7,284 bases of DNA from Chloroflexota bacterium (GTDB taxonomy: Bacteria > Chloroflexota > Anaerolineae > UBA3071), in contig JACNHM010000390.1 in the NCBI GenBank assembly GCA_014383605.1, positions 1 through 7,284 on the forward strand. The letters are read 5' to 3'. The notes beneath the pieces were generated by a model. It ran no database searches and was not told the origin of the DNA. It saw nothing but the letters and a program-made list of their open reading frames with translations. The position numbers and the translations under genes are program-made. Of this stretch, positions 1 through 5,886 are shown one piece after another; the first letter of the stretch is position 1, and the number at the start of each line of letters is the position of its first letter.

Positions 1-5
1 CCTTT

Positions 6-29
6 CTGCCGGACTTGGCAGTCCGGCAG
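6..29. repeat. Perfect 9-bp inverted repeat (hairpin)
   Basis: CTGCCGGAC (6-14) and GTCCGGCAG (21-29) are exact reverse complements around a 6-nt TTGGCA loop. No T-run follows on either strand, so it is not a typical intrinsic terminator. It could be the end of an upstream transcription unit, a REP-like palindrome or an mRNA 5' structure for the next gene, which begins 38 nt downstream. The structure is certain; its role is unknown. Confidence 0.6.
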
Positions 30-66
30 GAGCAAACTTGGATCTACTGAGTCTGGAGGTTAGAGA

Positions 67-990
67 ATGTCGCGATCTCGGTGGGTTCTTCTGCTGGTGG
101 TCTCCCTGGTCGTGGGAGGTCTGGTCGGGGCCGTGGCCGCGCGGGCCAGGGCATTGGCGCCGTTGCGCTCGCCGCTGCACTATCCCTGGCGACTGCTGGC
201 CGAGGAGGCGCAGACGCTTAACGATTGCGCCGAATGCCATGAGCCGGAGGATTTCCATCGTTGCGCCACATGCCACGACGACCACGGCTCGGCGGAGATG
301 GCGGCGGTGCCGTTCGACAACCTCATTCTCCTGACCGGCGACGTGCCCGAACCAGGCTACATAGCGGTCAACGAGATCCTGCCCTACCGTGACCAGCCGG
401 GCACGCACGTGGCCCTGCTCGACTTCCTGGCAGATCGCGGTGTGACGGAGTTCGAGAGCGTCACCCTGGCCTCTCGCGATGGCGGCTTCGTGACCTTCGA
501 GCCGTCTAACCTGACCGACGAGGCGCTGCTGATGCCTCATGTGGACGGCGTGCGCTTTGCCGCCGAGAACCTGCACGTGTCGACCTGGCTGAAAGGCGTG
601 TGGCGCATCATCGTCGTCGGCGGCGACAGGCCATTGAAGGTGGATGGTCGAGCCACCTCCATGGGCCGGCTGCTCCTGGGGCCCACCCGCGTCGTGACCA
701 TCGAGCAGACCAATGTGATGCTCAAGAGCGAGACCGATGGGCAGATTCGCAAGGCCAAGACGGCGTCACGGATCGAGGGGGCCGCCCTGGCTGACATCGT
801 GGCCCAACAGCCCACCCAGGAGATCTTGATTGGCGATGCCGGAGGCCAGGAGCACAGCCTGACGGCGGAGGAGGCAGAGGGCGCTGTGCTGGCGCAACTG
901 CGAGATCGGCCCGAGGTGGTCCTGGTGTTGCCGGAGCGCGGCCGGGCGCTGTGGGTGACCGGCGTGGTCGAGATCAGATTGCAGAGGTAA
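67..990 (+). CDS. Membrane-anchored dihaem c protein with molybdopterin-oxidoreductase-fold-like region
   Basis: The 307-residue protein starts at ATG 67, preceded by GGAGGT (55-60) at 6-nt spacing. Residues 6-24 form a hydrophobic helix after a short basic N-terminus: an uncleaved anchor or signal peptide that places the rest outside the cytoplasmic membrane. Two haem c sites follow closely, CAECH (54-58) and CATCH (66-70). From about residue 85 to the end the sequence resembles the sulfite-oxidase-type molybdopterin-binding fold in short exported bacterial proteins: a STWLKGVWR segment near 172-180 and a closing WVTGVVEIRL strand (296-305). No cysteine is seen in this part, so the Mo-ligating Cys of true sulfite oxidases is absent; a structural or electron-transfer role is more likely than catalysis. 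The lipoprotein at 1193 has a related fold. The haem sites and anchor are clear; the C-terminal fold assignment is moderate. Confidence 0.75.
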   Translation: MSRSRWVLLLVVSLVVGGLVGAVAARARALAPLRSPLHYPWRLLAEEAQTLNDCAECHEPEDFHRCATCHDDHGSAEMAAVPFDNLILLTGDVPEPGYIAVNEILPYRDQPGTHVALLDFLADRGVTEFESVTLASRDGGFVTFEPSNLTDEALLMPHVDGVRFAAENLHVSTWLKGVWRIIVVGGDRPLKVDGRATSMGRLLLGPTRVVTIEQTNVMLKSETDGQIRKAKTASRIEGAALADIVAQQPTQEILIGDAGGQEHSLTAEEAEGAVLAQLRDRPEVVLVLPERGRALWVTGVVEIRLQR

Positions 991-994
991 ACAA

Positions 995-1141
995 TTCGTC
1001 GAGGCGCTGCCGGAAGACACCTTGCTGATTCTGTTCGCGGACCATGGAATGCACCGCGTCGAGGAAGGAAGGAGGCTGGGCAATCACGCATTCTTGATCG
1101 AGCGCGACATGTTTATTCCCATCTTGGTGGCTCGGAAGTGA
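995..1141 (+). pseudogene. C-terminal remnant of an alkaline-phosphatase-superfamily enzyme
   Basis: The frame starting at 995 reads FVEALPEDTLLILFADHGM, then NHAFLIERDMFIPILVARK, and stops at TGA 1139-1141, about 48 codons. The T-L-[hydrophobic]-x-ADHG motif, in which Asp and His bind metal, followed shortly by an N-H motif and a D-M-F-I-P-I-L-V strand, is the usual C-terminal end of type I phosphodiesterase/nucleotide pyrophosphatase and related alkaline-phosphatase-superfamily proteins. No start codon or upstream portion exists: the preceding bases are the last codons of the cytochrome-like gene in another frame. The remnant therefore seems to be the tail of a deleted or rearranged gene fused just behind the 67-990 stop. 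The family call rests on one short block. Confidence 0.55.
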
Positions 1142-1192
1142 GCCCGCACAAATCCCACAACACACCATAATCCCATGATCATGGAGGACGAG

Positions 1193-1732
1193 ATGCGAAA
1201 CAGACTGGTTCTGACGATGGCCCTGGTGCTGCTCCTGGGGCTGGCTGCCTGCGGTGGCGCCCCGAAAGTTGACTGGAACCTACAGGTCGGCGGTGCGGTG
1301 AGCAACCCGTTGACTCTGAGCTACGCCGAGTTGGCGGGCATGAAGCAGACCGAGATCAAGGACATCCTGATGGAGAAGTCCACGGGCGAAGACACGGTGG
1401 GCTCCTGGAGCGGAGTCTCGCTGGACGAGATCTTGAGCAAGGCGGGGGCTGGCAGCTACGCCAGCATTACTGCGGTGGCCGCCGACGGCTATGCCATCGA
1501 GATCAGCAGGGATGAGCTTCAGAGTGGCATCGTGGCGCTGAAGGAGAACGGCAAGTGGATCGCTCAGGCCGACGCCGAACACGGCCCGATCCGCCTGGTC
1601 ATGCCGCACACTCCGGGGAACCGCTGGGTCTTCCAGTTGCAGGAGATCCAGGTGAACGAGCAGGCCGCTGGCTCTATCCCGGCCAATGCGGCGCTCAAGA
1701 TCACCGGCAACGTGGAGACGGAAGCAGGCTAG
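1193..1732 (+). CDS. Lipoprotein with molybdopterin-oxidoreductase (sulfite-oxidase-like) fold, stopped by in-frame TAG
   Basis: Of two in-frame ATGs (1175 and 1193), 1193 is preferred: it has GGAGGA at 1183-1188, and the protein then begins as a classic lipoprotein signal, MRNR, a hydrophobic stretch and the lipobox LAAC with Cys20 as lipidation site. The mature part (about 25-157) matches the exported oxidoreductase molybdopterin-binding-domain fold: SNPLTLSYAELAGM, a GSWSGVSLDEILSKAG segment (70-85), AADGYAIEIS (96-105), PIRLVMPHTPGNRWVFQLQEI (132-152). The only Cys is the lipidated one, so a Mo-ligating Cys is lacking and the role is uncertain. Residues 167-179 (AALKITGNVETEAG) look like the opening strand of a second copy of the domain, but TAG at 1730-1732 ends the frame. 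The gene is therefore probably the 5' part of a two-domain gene, now truncated, though a one-domain product could still fold. Confidence 0.7.
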   Translation: MRNRLVLTMALVLLLGLAACGGAPKVDWNLQVGGAVSNPLTLSYAELAGMKQTEIKDILMEKSTGEDTVGSWSGVSLDEILSKAGAGSYASITAVAADGYAIEISRDELQSGIVALKENGKWIAQADAEHGPIRLVMPHTPGNRWVFQLQEIQVNEQAAGSIPANAALKITGNVETEAG

Positions 1733-1921
1733 ACGGACGAGAAGATCCGCTCCATGGACACCATCTCCGCCGACTACACCGACAAATCGGGCGAGACCAC
1801 TACCTACATCGGCGTGGCCGTCAACGATCTCCTGGGCAAAGCCGGTCCCAAAGACGACGCCACGGCGGTCATCTTCGTTGCCGATGATGGCTATACCTCG
1901 GAGCTGACCCTGGTCGCCAAG
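1733..1921 (+). pseudogene. Second domain of the 1193 lipoprotein, beyond the TAG and truncated
   Basis: The reading frame of the lipoprotein continues after TAG 1730-1732 with coding character: TDEKIRSMDTISADYTDKSG, then TTYIGVAVNDLLGKAG, then ATAVIFVADDGYTSELTLVA. These follow the same order as domain one (GSWSGVSLDEILSKAG, then VAADGYAIEIS), so this is a second copy of the domain. Family members I recall have Trp just before the T-[DE]-E motif, so TGG to TAG is the simplest origin of the stop. Similarity ends at about 1918-1921, where the frame enters unrelated sequence (KLCCAPQYV...) and stops at 1982-1984, so the C-terminal half of the domain is missing. Both a nonsense change and a truncation are present. 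Confidence 0.6.
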
Positions 1922-1926
1922 TTGTG

Positions 1927-1939
1927 TTGTGCCCCACAA
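1927..1939. promoter_or_regulatory. Palindrome TTGTG-N3-CACAA, possible operator
   Basis: TTGTG (1927-1931) and CACAA (1935-1939) are exact inverted repeats around CCC, with another TTGTG directly upstream at 1922-1926. It lies just upstream of the possible promoter at 1954-1982, a position that would suit a regulator site. Short palindromes of this size also occur by chance, and the binding protein is unknown. Confidence 0.25.
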
Positions 1940-1953
1940 TATGTCCCAAATCA

Positions 1954-1982
1954 TGGACGCCTCCCACGGCTTGTGCTAGGAT
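1954..1982 (+). promoter_or_regulatory. Possible sigma-70-type promoter for the kor operon
   Basis: TGGACG (1954-1959, 4 of 6 to TTGACA) is separated by 17 nt from TAGGAT (1977-1982, 4 of 6 to TATAAT), which carries an extended -10 TGC immediately upstream. Transcription would begin about 1990 and give a ~170-nt leader before korD. The match is moderate and no competing promoter is obvious in the interval. Confidence 0.35.
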
Positions 1983-2010
1983 AAACGAGCCGAAGCATAA
2001 CACGTTGGGC

Positions 2011-2110
2011 AACGAAGCCTCTCAGCAACTCCTGGCCGCAGATGGCAGTACTCGCCGGATTCGCCAGACCAGATCCTGAGAGAGTAAGGGCGCTCCTCCA
2101 CACTCGCGGT
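2011..2110 (+). promoter_or_regulatory. Structured 5' leader of korD, possible cis-regulatory RNA
   Basis: CTCTCAG (2019-2025) can pair with CTGAGAG (2076-2082), enclosing CTGGC (2032-2036) paired with GCCAG (2063-2067), which gives a nested closed structure. The octamer AAGCCTCT occurs both at 2015-2022 and in the 3' arm of the terminator-like hairpin at 2134-2141. The leader strand could therefore compete for the hairpin's 5' arm, AGGCTT (2111-2116), as an antiterminator would. I do not recognise a known riboswitch class. Pairings are by eye only. Confidence 0.3.
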
Positions 2111-2150
2111 AGGCTTGCGTGCCATGGCAGCGCAAGCCTCTTTCTTCCTT
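2111..2150 (+). terminator. Terminator-like hairpin ahead of korD
   Basis: AGGCTTGCG (2111-2119) pairs perfectly with CGCAAGCCT (2131-2139). The intervening TGCCATGGCA (2120-2129) is itself a palindrome that extends the stem, with one bulged G at 2130. A pyrimidine-rich, T-containing tract, CTTTCTTCCTT (2140-2150), follows. It resembles an intrinsic terminator, although the T-run is interrupted. It lies after a candidate promoter and before korD, so it could be an attenuator or the end of upstream transcription. It also contains the GTG at 2119, which makes that start codon unlikely for korD. Confidence 0.45.
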
Positions 2151-2160
2151 CAGCAGACAG

Positions 2161-2463
2161 ATGCCAAGGCGGATATTGCGCAGACAGCCGATCGTACCGA
2201 AACCCTCCGACGTGCCCAAGGGCACAGTATACGTCATCGTGGAGGAATGCAAGGGATGCGATCTCTGCATTGACTTCTGCCCGCGCGGCGTGTTGGCACA
2301 CTCGACAGAAACCAACGCCAAAGGATACCGTTACCCTGTCGTGGTCAAAGAAGGCGAATGTGCCAATTGCCAATTGTGCTATCTGATCTGCTCTGACTTT
2401 GCTATCTACAGCGCGCCCGTGATCGAGACCCTGAACACTGCTGAGGGCAAGACAGGGGACTGA
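2161..2463 (+). CDS. korD: 2-oxoacid:ferredoxin oxidoreductase delta subunit, 2x[4Fe-4S] ferredoxin
   Basis: The 100-residue cytoplasmic ferredoxin passes electrons from the thiamine-dependent oxidation of a 2-oxoacid (2-oxoglutarate in the Kor family) to external ferredoxin. It has two cluster motifs: C30-x2-C33-x2-C36-x3-C40-P and C67-x2-C70-x2-C73-x3-C77. The second lacks the usual Pro after its last Cys. The segment PKGTVYVIVEECKGCDLCI is typical of KorD/VorD subunits. ATG 2161 is chosen because the in-frame GTG 2119 lies inside a strong hairpin, but no clear Shine-Dalgarno precedes 2161; GTG 2212 (VPKGTVY...) is an alternative that keeps both clusters. The stop TGA (2461-2463) lies 92 nt before the preferred korA start. 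Family is secure; the exact substrate and start are less so. Confidence 0.85.
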   Translation: MPRRILRRQPIVPKPSDVPKGTVYVIVEECKGCDLCIDFCPRGVLAHSTETNAKGYRYPVVVKEGECANCQLCYLICSDFAIYSAPVIETLNTAEGKTGD

Positions 2464-2542
2464 TGGGGCTGAAGGGGTTGATGTCTCCCCTCGCCCCTGC
2501 AGTTCTCTCAGAGGCCTCAGCCCCCTTCCCCTTGGTGCAAAC

Positions 2543-2558
2543 GGAGGTCAGTTCGTTG
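2543..2558 (+). promoter_or_regulatory. Shine-Dalgarno and TTG start of korA
   Basis: GGAGGT (2543-2548), 7 nt before TTG (2556-2558), decides the korA start over the upstream ATG at 2463. The bases between 2463 and 2543 would then be an untranslated spacer between korD and korA. Confidence 0.7.
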
Positions 2559-3710
2559 AACAAGGCAGTACTGACAGGCGCACATTTTATGATGGGCGAC
2601 GTGGCTTGCGCCGAAGGCGCGCTGGCTGCGGGCTGCCGTTTCTTCGGCGGCTATCCCATCACCCCCAGCACGGAAACCGCCGAGCGCATGGCGGCGCGGC
2701 TGCCAGACGTCGGCGGCTACTACGTGCAAATGGAGGACGAACTGGGCTCCATCGCCGCGGTGCTGGGAGCTTCGTGGGGCGGGCTCAAAGCCATGACGGC
2801 CACCTCTGGCCCTGGCTTCAGCCTGATGATGGAGAACATCGGCCTGGGCATCATGACCGAGACCCCCTGCGTGATCGTCAACGTGCAGCGGGGCGGCCCC
2901 TCCACCGGCCTGCCGACGATGGTCGGCCAAGGGGACATGATGCAGGCCCGCTGGGGTTCGCATGGTTCCTATGAGATCATCGCCCTCTGCCCCTGGTCGG
3001 TGCAGGAATGCTTCGATCTGACCATACGGGCGTTCAACCTCTCGGAGCGCTACCGCCTGCCTGTGCTGGTGATGACCGACGCCGAAGTGGGGCACATGAT
3101 CGAGAAGCTGGTCATTCCTCCGGAGGAAGAGATCGAGATCTGGGAGAGGGAACGCCCGGCCCTCCCGCCCGGGGAGTTCCCCACCTACCATGTAGAAGAA
3201 GGCAAACTGATACCGCCCATGCCGGAGTTGGGCAAGGGATACAACGTCTCCGTGACCGGCCTGACCCACGACGAGCGAGGCTACCCGGACATGAGCGCCG
3301 CAGCGCAGCAGGCACTGGTCAAACGGCTCATTGCCAAGATTCAGGAAAATACCGCCGACATCCTGGACTGGAGGGAACGGGACGTGGACGACGCCGACGT
3401 GGTAGTGCTGACCTACGGCATCACCGCCCGCGTCGCTTCCCACGCTGTGCGGGAGGCGCAAGCCGAGGGGATCAAAGCCGGGCTTTTCCGGCTGATCACC
3501 GCCTGGCCCTTCCCGGAGGAGCGGGTGCGGGAACTGGCCCGGCAGGGCAAGCGGTTCGTCGTGCCGGAGATCAACTACGGCCAGATGAGCCGCGAGGTGG
3601 AGCGCTGTGTGGGCATAGACACACCGGTGGTACTCGTCCCCCACGCCGGCGGCGAGATTCACGAGTCAGCGGAGATCTTGGAAGCGATACGGGGGATCGG
3701 CGCTCGGTGA
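2556..3710 (+). CDS. korA: 2-oxoacid:ferredoxin oxidoreductase alpha subunit (2-oxoglutarate type)
   Basis: The 384-residue alpha subunit of a CoA-acylating 2-oxoacid:ferredoxin oxidoreductase works with a thiamine-diphosphate-binding beta subunit (KorB), which is not in this window. Visible blocks are FMMGDVACAEGALAAGCRFF (11-30), GGYPITPSTE (31-40), QMEDELGSIAAVLGASWGG (58-76), TSGPGFSLMMENIGL (83-97), QRGGPSTGLPT (111-121), and the C-terminal ITAWPFP (314-320) and EINYGQM (338-344). The start is set at TTG 2556: GGAGGT at 2543-2548 stands 7 nt upstream, and the N-terminus MNKAVLTGAHFMMGD begins where I expect family members to begin. The ATG at 2463 overlaps the korD stop, but its extra 31 residues look non-homologous and it has no good ribosome site. 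2-Oxoglutarate is the likely substrate by overall style, but other 2-oxoacids are possible. Confidence 0.9.
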   Translation: MNKAVLTGAHFMMGDVACAEGALAAGCRFFGGYPITPSTETAERMAARLPDVGGYYVQMEDELGSIAAVLGASWGGLKAMTATSGPGFSLMMENIGLGIMTETPCVIVNVQRGGPSTGLPTMVGQGDMMQARWGSHGSYEIIALCPWSVQECFDLTIRAFNLSERYRLPVLVMTDAEVGHMIEKLVIPPEEEIEIWERERPALPPGEFPTYHVEEGKLIPPMPELGKGYNVSVTGLTHDERGYPDMSAAAQQALVKRLIAKIQENTADILDWRERDVDDADVVVLTYGITARVASHAVREAQAEGIKAGLFRLITAWPFPEERVRELARQGKRFVVPEINYGQMSREVERCVGIDTPVVLVPHAGGEIHESAEILEAIRGIGAR

Positions 3711-3730
3711 TCGGGTCTATCAGGTACGCC

Positions 3731-3853
3731 GGTAAATTGGTAAACTGGTAGATTGGTAGATTGGTAAGATTGGTAGATTGGTAGATTGGTAGATCGGTAG
3801 ATCGGGCTCTGCTGAGCCCCCAATCTACCAGTGTACCCGTGTACCAATCTACC
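3731..3853. repeat. Octamer tandem array with inverted counter-array around a GC hairpin
   Basis: Nine head-to-tail units of the form GGTAGATT fill 3731-3803: GGTAAATT, GGTAAACT, GGTAGATT twice, a 9-nt GGTAAGATT, GGTAGATT twice, GGTAGATC twice. Then comes the perfect hairpin GGGCTC-TGCT-GAGCCC (3804-3819). After two C's, four units run in the opposite sense at 3822-3853: AATCTACC, AGTGTACC, CGTGTACC, AATCTACC. Forward and inverse units can pair, for example GGTAGATTGG (3780-3789) with CCAATCTACC (3820-3829), so the block can extrude as a cruciform or fold as a long mRNA hairpin. It occupies almost all of the korA-hdrA gap and ends 14 nt before the hdrA ATG. No T-run follows, so it is not a standard terminator. 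Its role is unknown; the changing unit sequence suggests slippage and drift. Confidence 0.9.
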
Positions 3854-3867
3854 GCGGGCAAACAAAC

Positions 3868-5886
3868 ATGGCGCGAATTGGTGTCTTCATCTGTCATTGC
3901 GGCGAAAACATCGCCGGCACCGTGGACGTGGAGGCGGTGACGGAGGCAGCGGCGCGGCTGCCTGGCGTGGCCCATGCCGAGCACTATCGCTACATGTGCT
4001 CGGACCCCGGCCAGAAGCTGCTCATCGAAGCGATCAGAGAGAAGCATCTCACTGGTGTGGTGGTGGCCGCCTGCAGCCCGGCCATGCACGAGATGACCTT
4101 CCGCGGCGCGGCGGTGGAAGGCGGCCTCAACCCCTACCTCAGCGAGATGTCCAACATCCGCGAGCAATGCTCCTGGGTGCACAAGGACAAAGCCGCCGCC
4201 ACGGCCAAGGCCACCGACCTCGTCCGCCTGATGGTGCAGAAGGTCAAGCGCAACCGCCCGCTGCAGCCCATCACCGTGCCGGTGACCAAGCGGGCGTTGG
4301 TCATCGGCGGCGGCATCGCCGGCATCCAGGCGGCGCTGGACCTGGCCAACGGCGGGCACGAGGTGATCCTGGTGGAGCGCGACCCCTCCATCGGCGGGCA
4401 TATGGCGCAGCTTTCCGAGACCTTCCCCACGCTGGACTGCTCGCAGTGCATCCTCACCCCGCGCATGGTGGAAGTGAGCCGCCACCGCAACATCACGCTG
4501 CTGACCTACAGCGAGGTCGAGGAGGTCAGCGGCTACGTGGGCAACTTCCAGGTCAAAATCCGCCGCAAGCCGCGCTACGTCATCGAGGACAAATGCACCA
4601 ACTGCGGCGACTGTGCCGTGGTCTGCCCACAGGTGGTACCCAACGAGTTCGACGGCGGCCTGAGCTGGCGGCGAGCCATCTACATCCCCTCGCCGCAGTC
4701 TGTGCCCGCCGTGTACACGTTGGACGAAGAGACCTGCCTGGGGCTGCATCCCCTGGTCTGCGAAAAGTGCTTCCAGGCCTGCGAGGCGGAAGCCATGGAC
4801 CTGAACATGAAGCCGCAGATCGTCGAGGTGGACGTGGGGGCTATCGTCGTGGCCACCGGCTACGACCTCTTCGCCGCTGAACAGGCCCGGGAGCTGGGCT
4901 GGGGCAAGTTCCCGGACGTGGTCACCGGGCTGGAGTTCGAGCGGCTGCTTTCCGCTTCCGGCCCCACCAGCGGCACGGTGCGCCGCCCCTCCGATGGCCG
5001 AGTTCCCAGGGAAGTGGTCTTCATCCAGTGCGTCGGCTCCCGCGACCCGGAGCAGGGCGTGCCCTACTGCTCCAAGATCTGCTGCATGTACACGGCCAAG
5101 CACGCCATGCTCTACAAACACAAGGTGCCCGACGGACAGGCCTACGTGTTCTACATGGATGTGCGCGCCGGCGGCAAAGGCTACGAGGAGTTCGTCAATC
5201 GGGCCGTGGAAGAAGACCGCGTGCTCTACGTGCGCGGGCGGGTGAGCAGGATTTTCGAGGAAGACAGCAAGCTGAAAGTGTGGGGCGTGGACACGCTCAC
5301 CGGGCAGCCGTTGGAGATTGAAGCCGACCTGGTGGTGCTGGCCACGGCGATGGTGGCCAACACGGGTCACGACGTGCTGGCCCAGCAACTGCGGGTCATC
5401 GCCGACGAGCACGGCTTCTACCAGGAGGCCCATCCCAAGCTGCGCCCCGTGGAGACGCTGACGGCGGGGCTCTACCTGGCCGGCGCGGTGCAGGCGCCCA
5501 AGGACATTCCGGAAACAGTGGCCCAGGCCAGCGCCGCGGCCAGCAAGGTGCAGGCGCTCTTCTCCCGCGACGAGCTGGAACGGGAGCCGATGGTGGCCAG
5601 CGTGAACGAGCTGACCTGCGAGGGCTGCTTCGATTGCCAGAAGGTCTGCCCCTACGGGGCCATCACGCGCAAGGAGATACGGGATCGGGCGGGGAATGTG
5701 CTGCGCTGGGTGTCCAGCGTGAACGTGGGCGTGTGCGAGGGCTGCGGCGCTTGCGTGGTCGCCTGCCGCAACCACAGCATCGAACTGGACGGCTACACCG
5801 ACGAGCAGATTTACGGGGAGATCGTGGCGCTCTGGCCCATGCCAGCGCGTGTGCCGGAGTTGGTAGCTGTCGAAGGCCAGCGATAG
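3868..5886 (+). CDS. hdrA: HdrA-like heterodisulfide reductase subunit A, FAD/[4Fe-4S] electron-bifurcating flavoprotein
   Basis: The 672-residue protein starts at ATG 3868 with the family N-terminus ARIGVFICHCGENI; no good Shine-Dalgarno is visible. HdrA is a cytoplasmic flavoprotein at which electron pairs are split or merged between high- and low-potential carriers; here the partner is probably ferredoxin from the adjacent Kor enzyme. Seen in order: conserved Cys9/Cys11; an FAD Rossmann motif VIGGGIAGIQAAL (145-157); the ERD segment (170-172); CSQC (191-194); an inserted ferredoxin C243-x2-C246-x2-C249-x3-C253-P; a further Cys set C298-x2-C301-x3-C305; QCVGSRD (387-393); YCSKICCMYTAKHA (400-413); the FAD-contacting LAGAVQAPKDIPETVAQA stretch (537-554); and two C-terminal ferredoxin motifs at C584/587/590/594-P and C623/626/629/633. 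Length is normal for stand-alone HdrA, with no fused MvhD domain. In bacteria lacking methanogenesis the heterodisulfide substrate is unlikely, so the acceptor is open. Confidence 0.93.
   Translation: MARIGVFICHCGENIAGTVDVEAVTEAAARLPGVAHAEHYRYMCSDPGQKLLIEAIREKHLTGVVVAACSPAMHEMTFRGAAVEGGLNPYLSEMSNIREQCSWVHKDKAAATAKATDLVRLMVQKVKRNRPLQPITVPVTKRALVIGGGIAGIQAALDLANGGHEVILVERDPSIGGHMAQLSETFPTLDCSQCILTPRMVEVSRHRNITLLTYSEVEEVSGYVGNFQVKIRRKPRYVIEDKCTNCGDCAVVCPQVVPNEFDGGLSWRRAIYIPSPQSVPAVYTLDEETCLGLHPLVCEKCFQACEAEAMDLNMKPQIVEVDVGAIVVATGYDLFAAEQARELGWGKFPDVVTGLEFERLLSASGPTSGTVRRPSDGRVPREVVFIQCVGSRDPEQGVPYCSKICCMYTAKHAMLYKHKVPDGQAYVFYMDVRAGGKGYEEFVNRAVEEDRVLYVRGRVSRIFEEDSKLKVWGVDTLTGQPLEIEADLVVLATAMVANTGHDVLAQQLRVIADEHGFYQEAHPKLRPVETLTAGLYLAGAVQAPKDIPETVAQASAAASKVQALFSRDELEREPMVASVNELTCEGCFDCQKVCPYGAITRKEIRDRAGNVLRWVSSVNVGVCEGCGACVVACRNHSIELDGYTDEQIYGEIVALWPMPARVPELVAVEGQR

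Larger units (their letters stand above)
1922..2160 (+). other. Non-coding interval between the lipoprotein remnant and korD
   Basis: No open frame here has recognisable protein character, and composition is less GC-rich than the genes on either side. It holds a small TTGTG-ccc-CACAA palindrome (1927-1939), a possible promoter (1954-1982), a stretch with long-range complementarity (2015-2082) and a terminator-like hairpin (2111-2150). It probably marks the junction of a rearrangement on its left side and the 5' leader of the kor operon on its right. Confidence 0.5.

Noticed and set aside
1174..1183. CATGATCATG 10-bp palindrome before the lipoprotein
   Set aside because: Short, and built from two overlapping ATG-containing codons; nothing around it suggests an operator.
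1730..1732. TAG as a pyrrolysine codon
   Set aside because: The protein is not of a methylamine methyltransferase type, and the downstream domain is itself truncated; a nonsense change is simpler.
1280..1954. 224-codon minus-strand open frame opposite the lipoprotein
   Set aside because: Low-complexity His/Gly/Leu-rich translation with no domain; the plus strand has signal peptide, lipobox and fold motifs.
2042..2386. 114-codon plus-strand open frame overlapping korD in another frame
   Set aside because: The korD frame has both four-Cys ferredoxin motifs; this one has none and begins in the leader.
2517..3662. 381-codon minus-strand open frame opposite korA
   Set aside because: Same shadow effect; the plus strand carries the complete KorA motif series.
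3804..3819. GGGCTC-TGCT-GAGCCC as an intrinsic terminator after korA
   Set aside because: No T-run follows on either strand; the hairpin is the centre of the inverted octamer array.
3731..3853. Octamer array as a CRISPR array
   Set aside because: Units are 8 bp and directly abutting, with no spacers and no cas genes in the window.
3571..5775. 734-codon open frame on the minus strand, antisense to hdrA
   Set aside because: It is a shadow of a high-GC gene: its His/Ala/Gly-rich translation has no domain character, while the plus strand encodes full-length HdrA with all its motifs.
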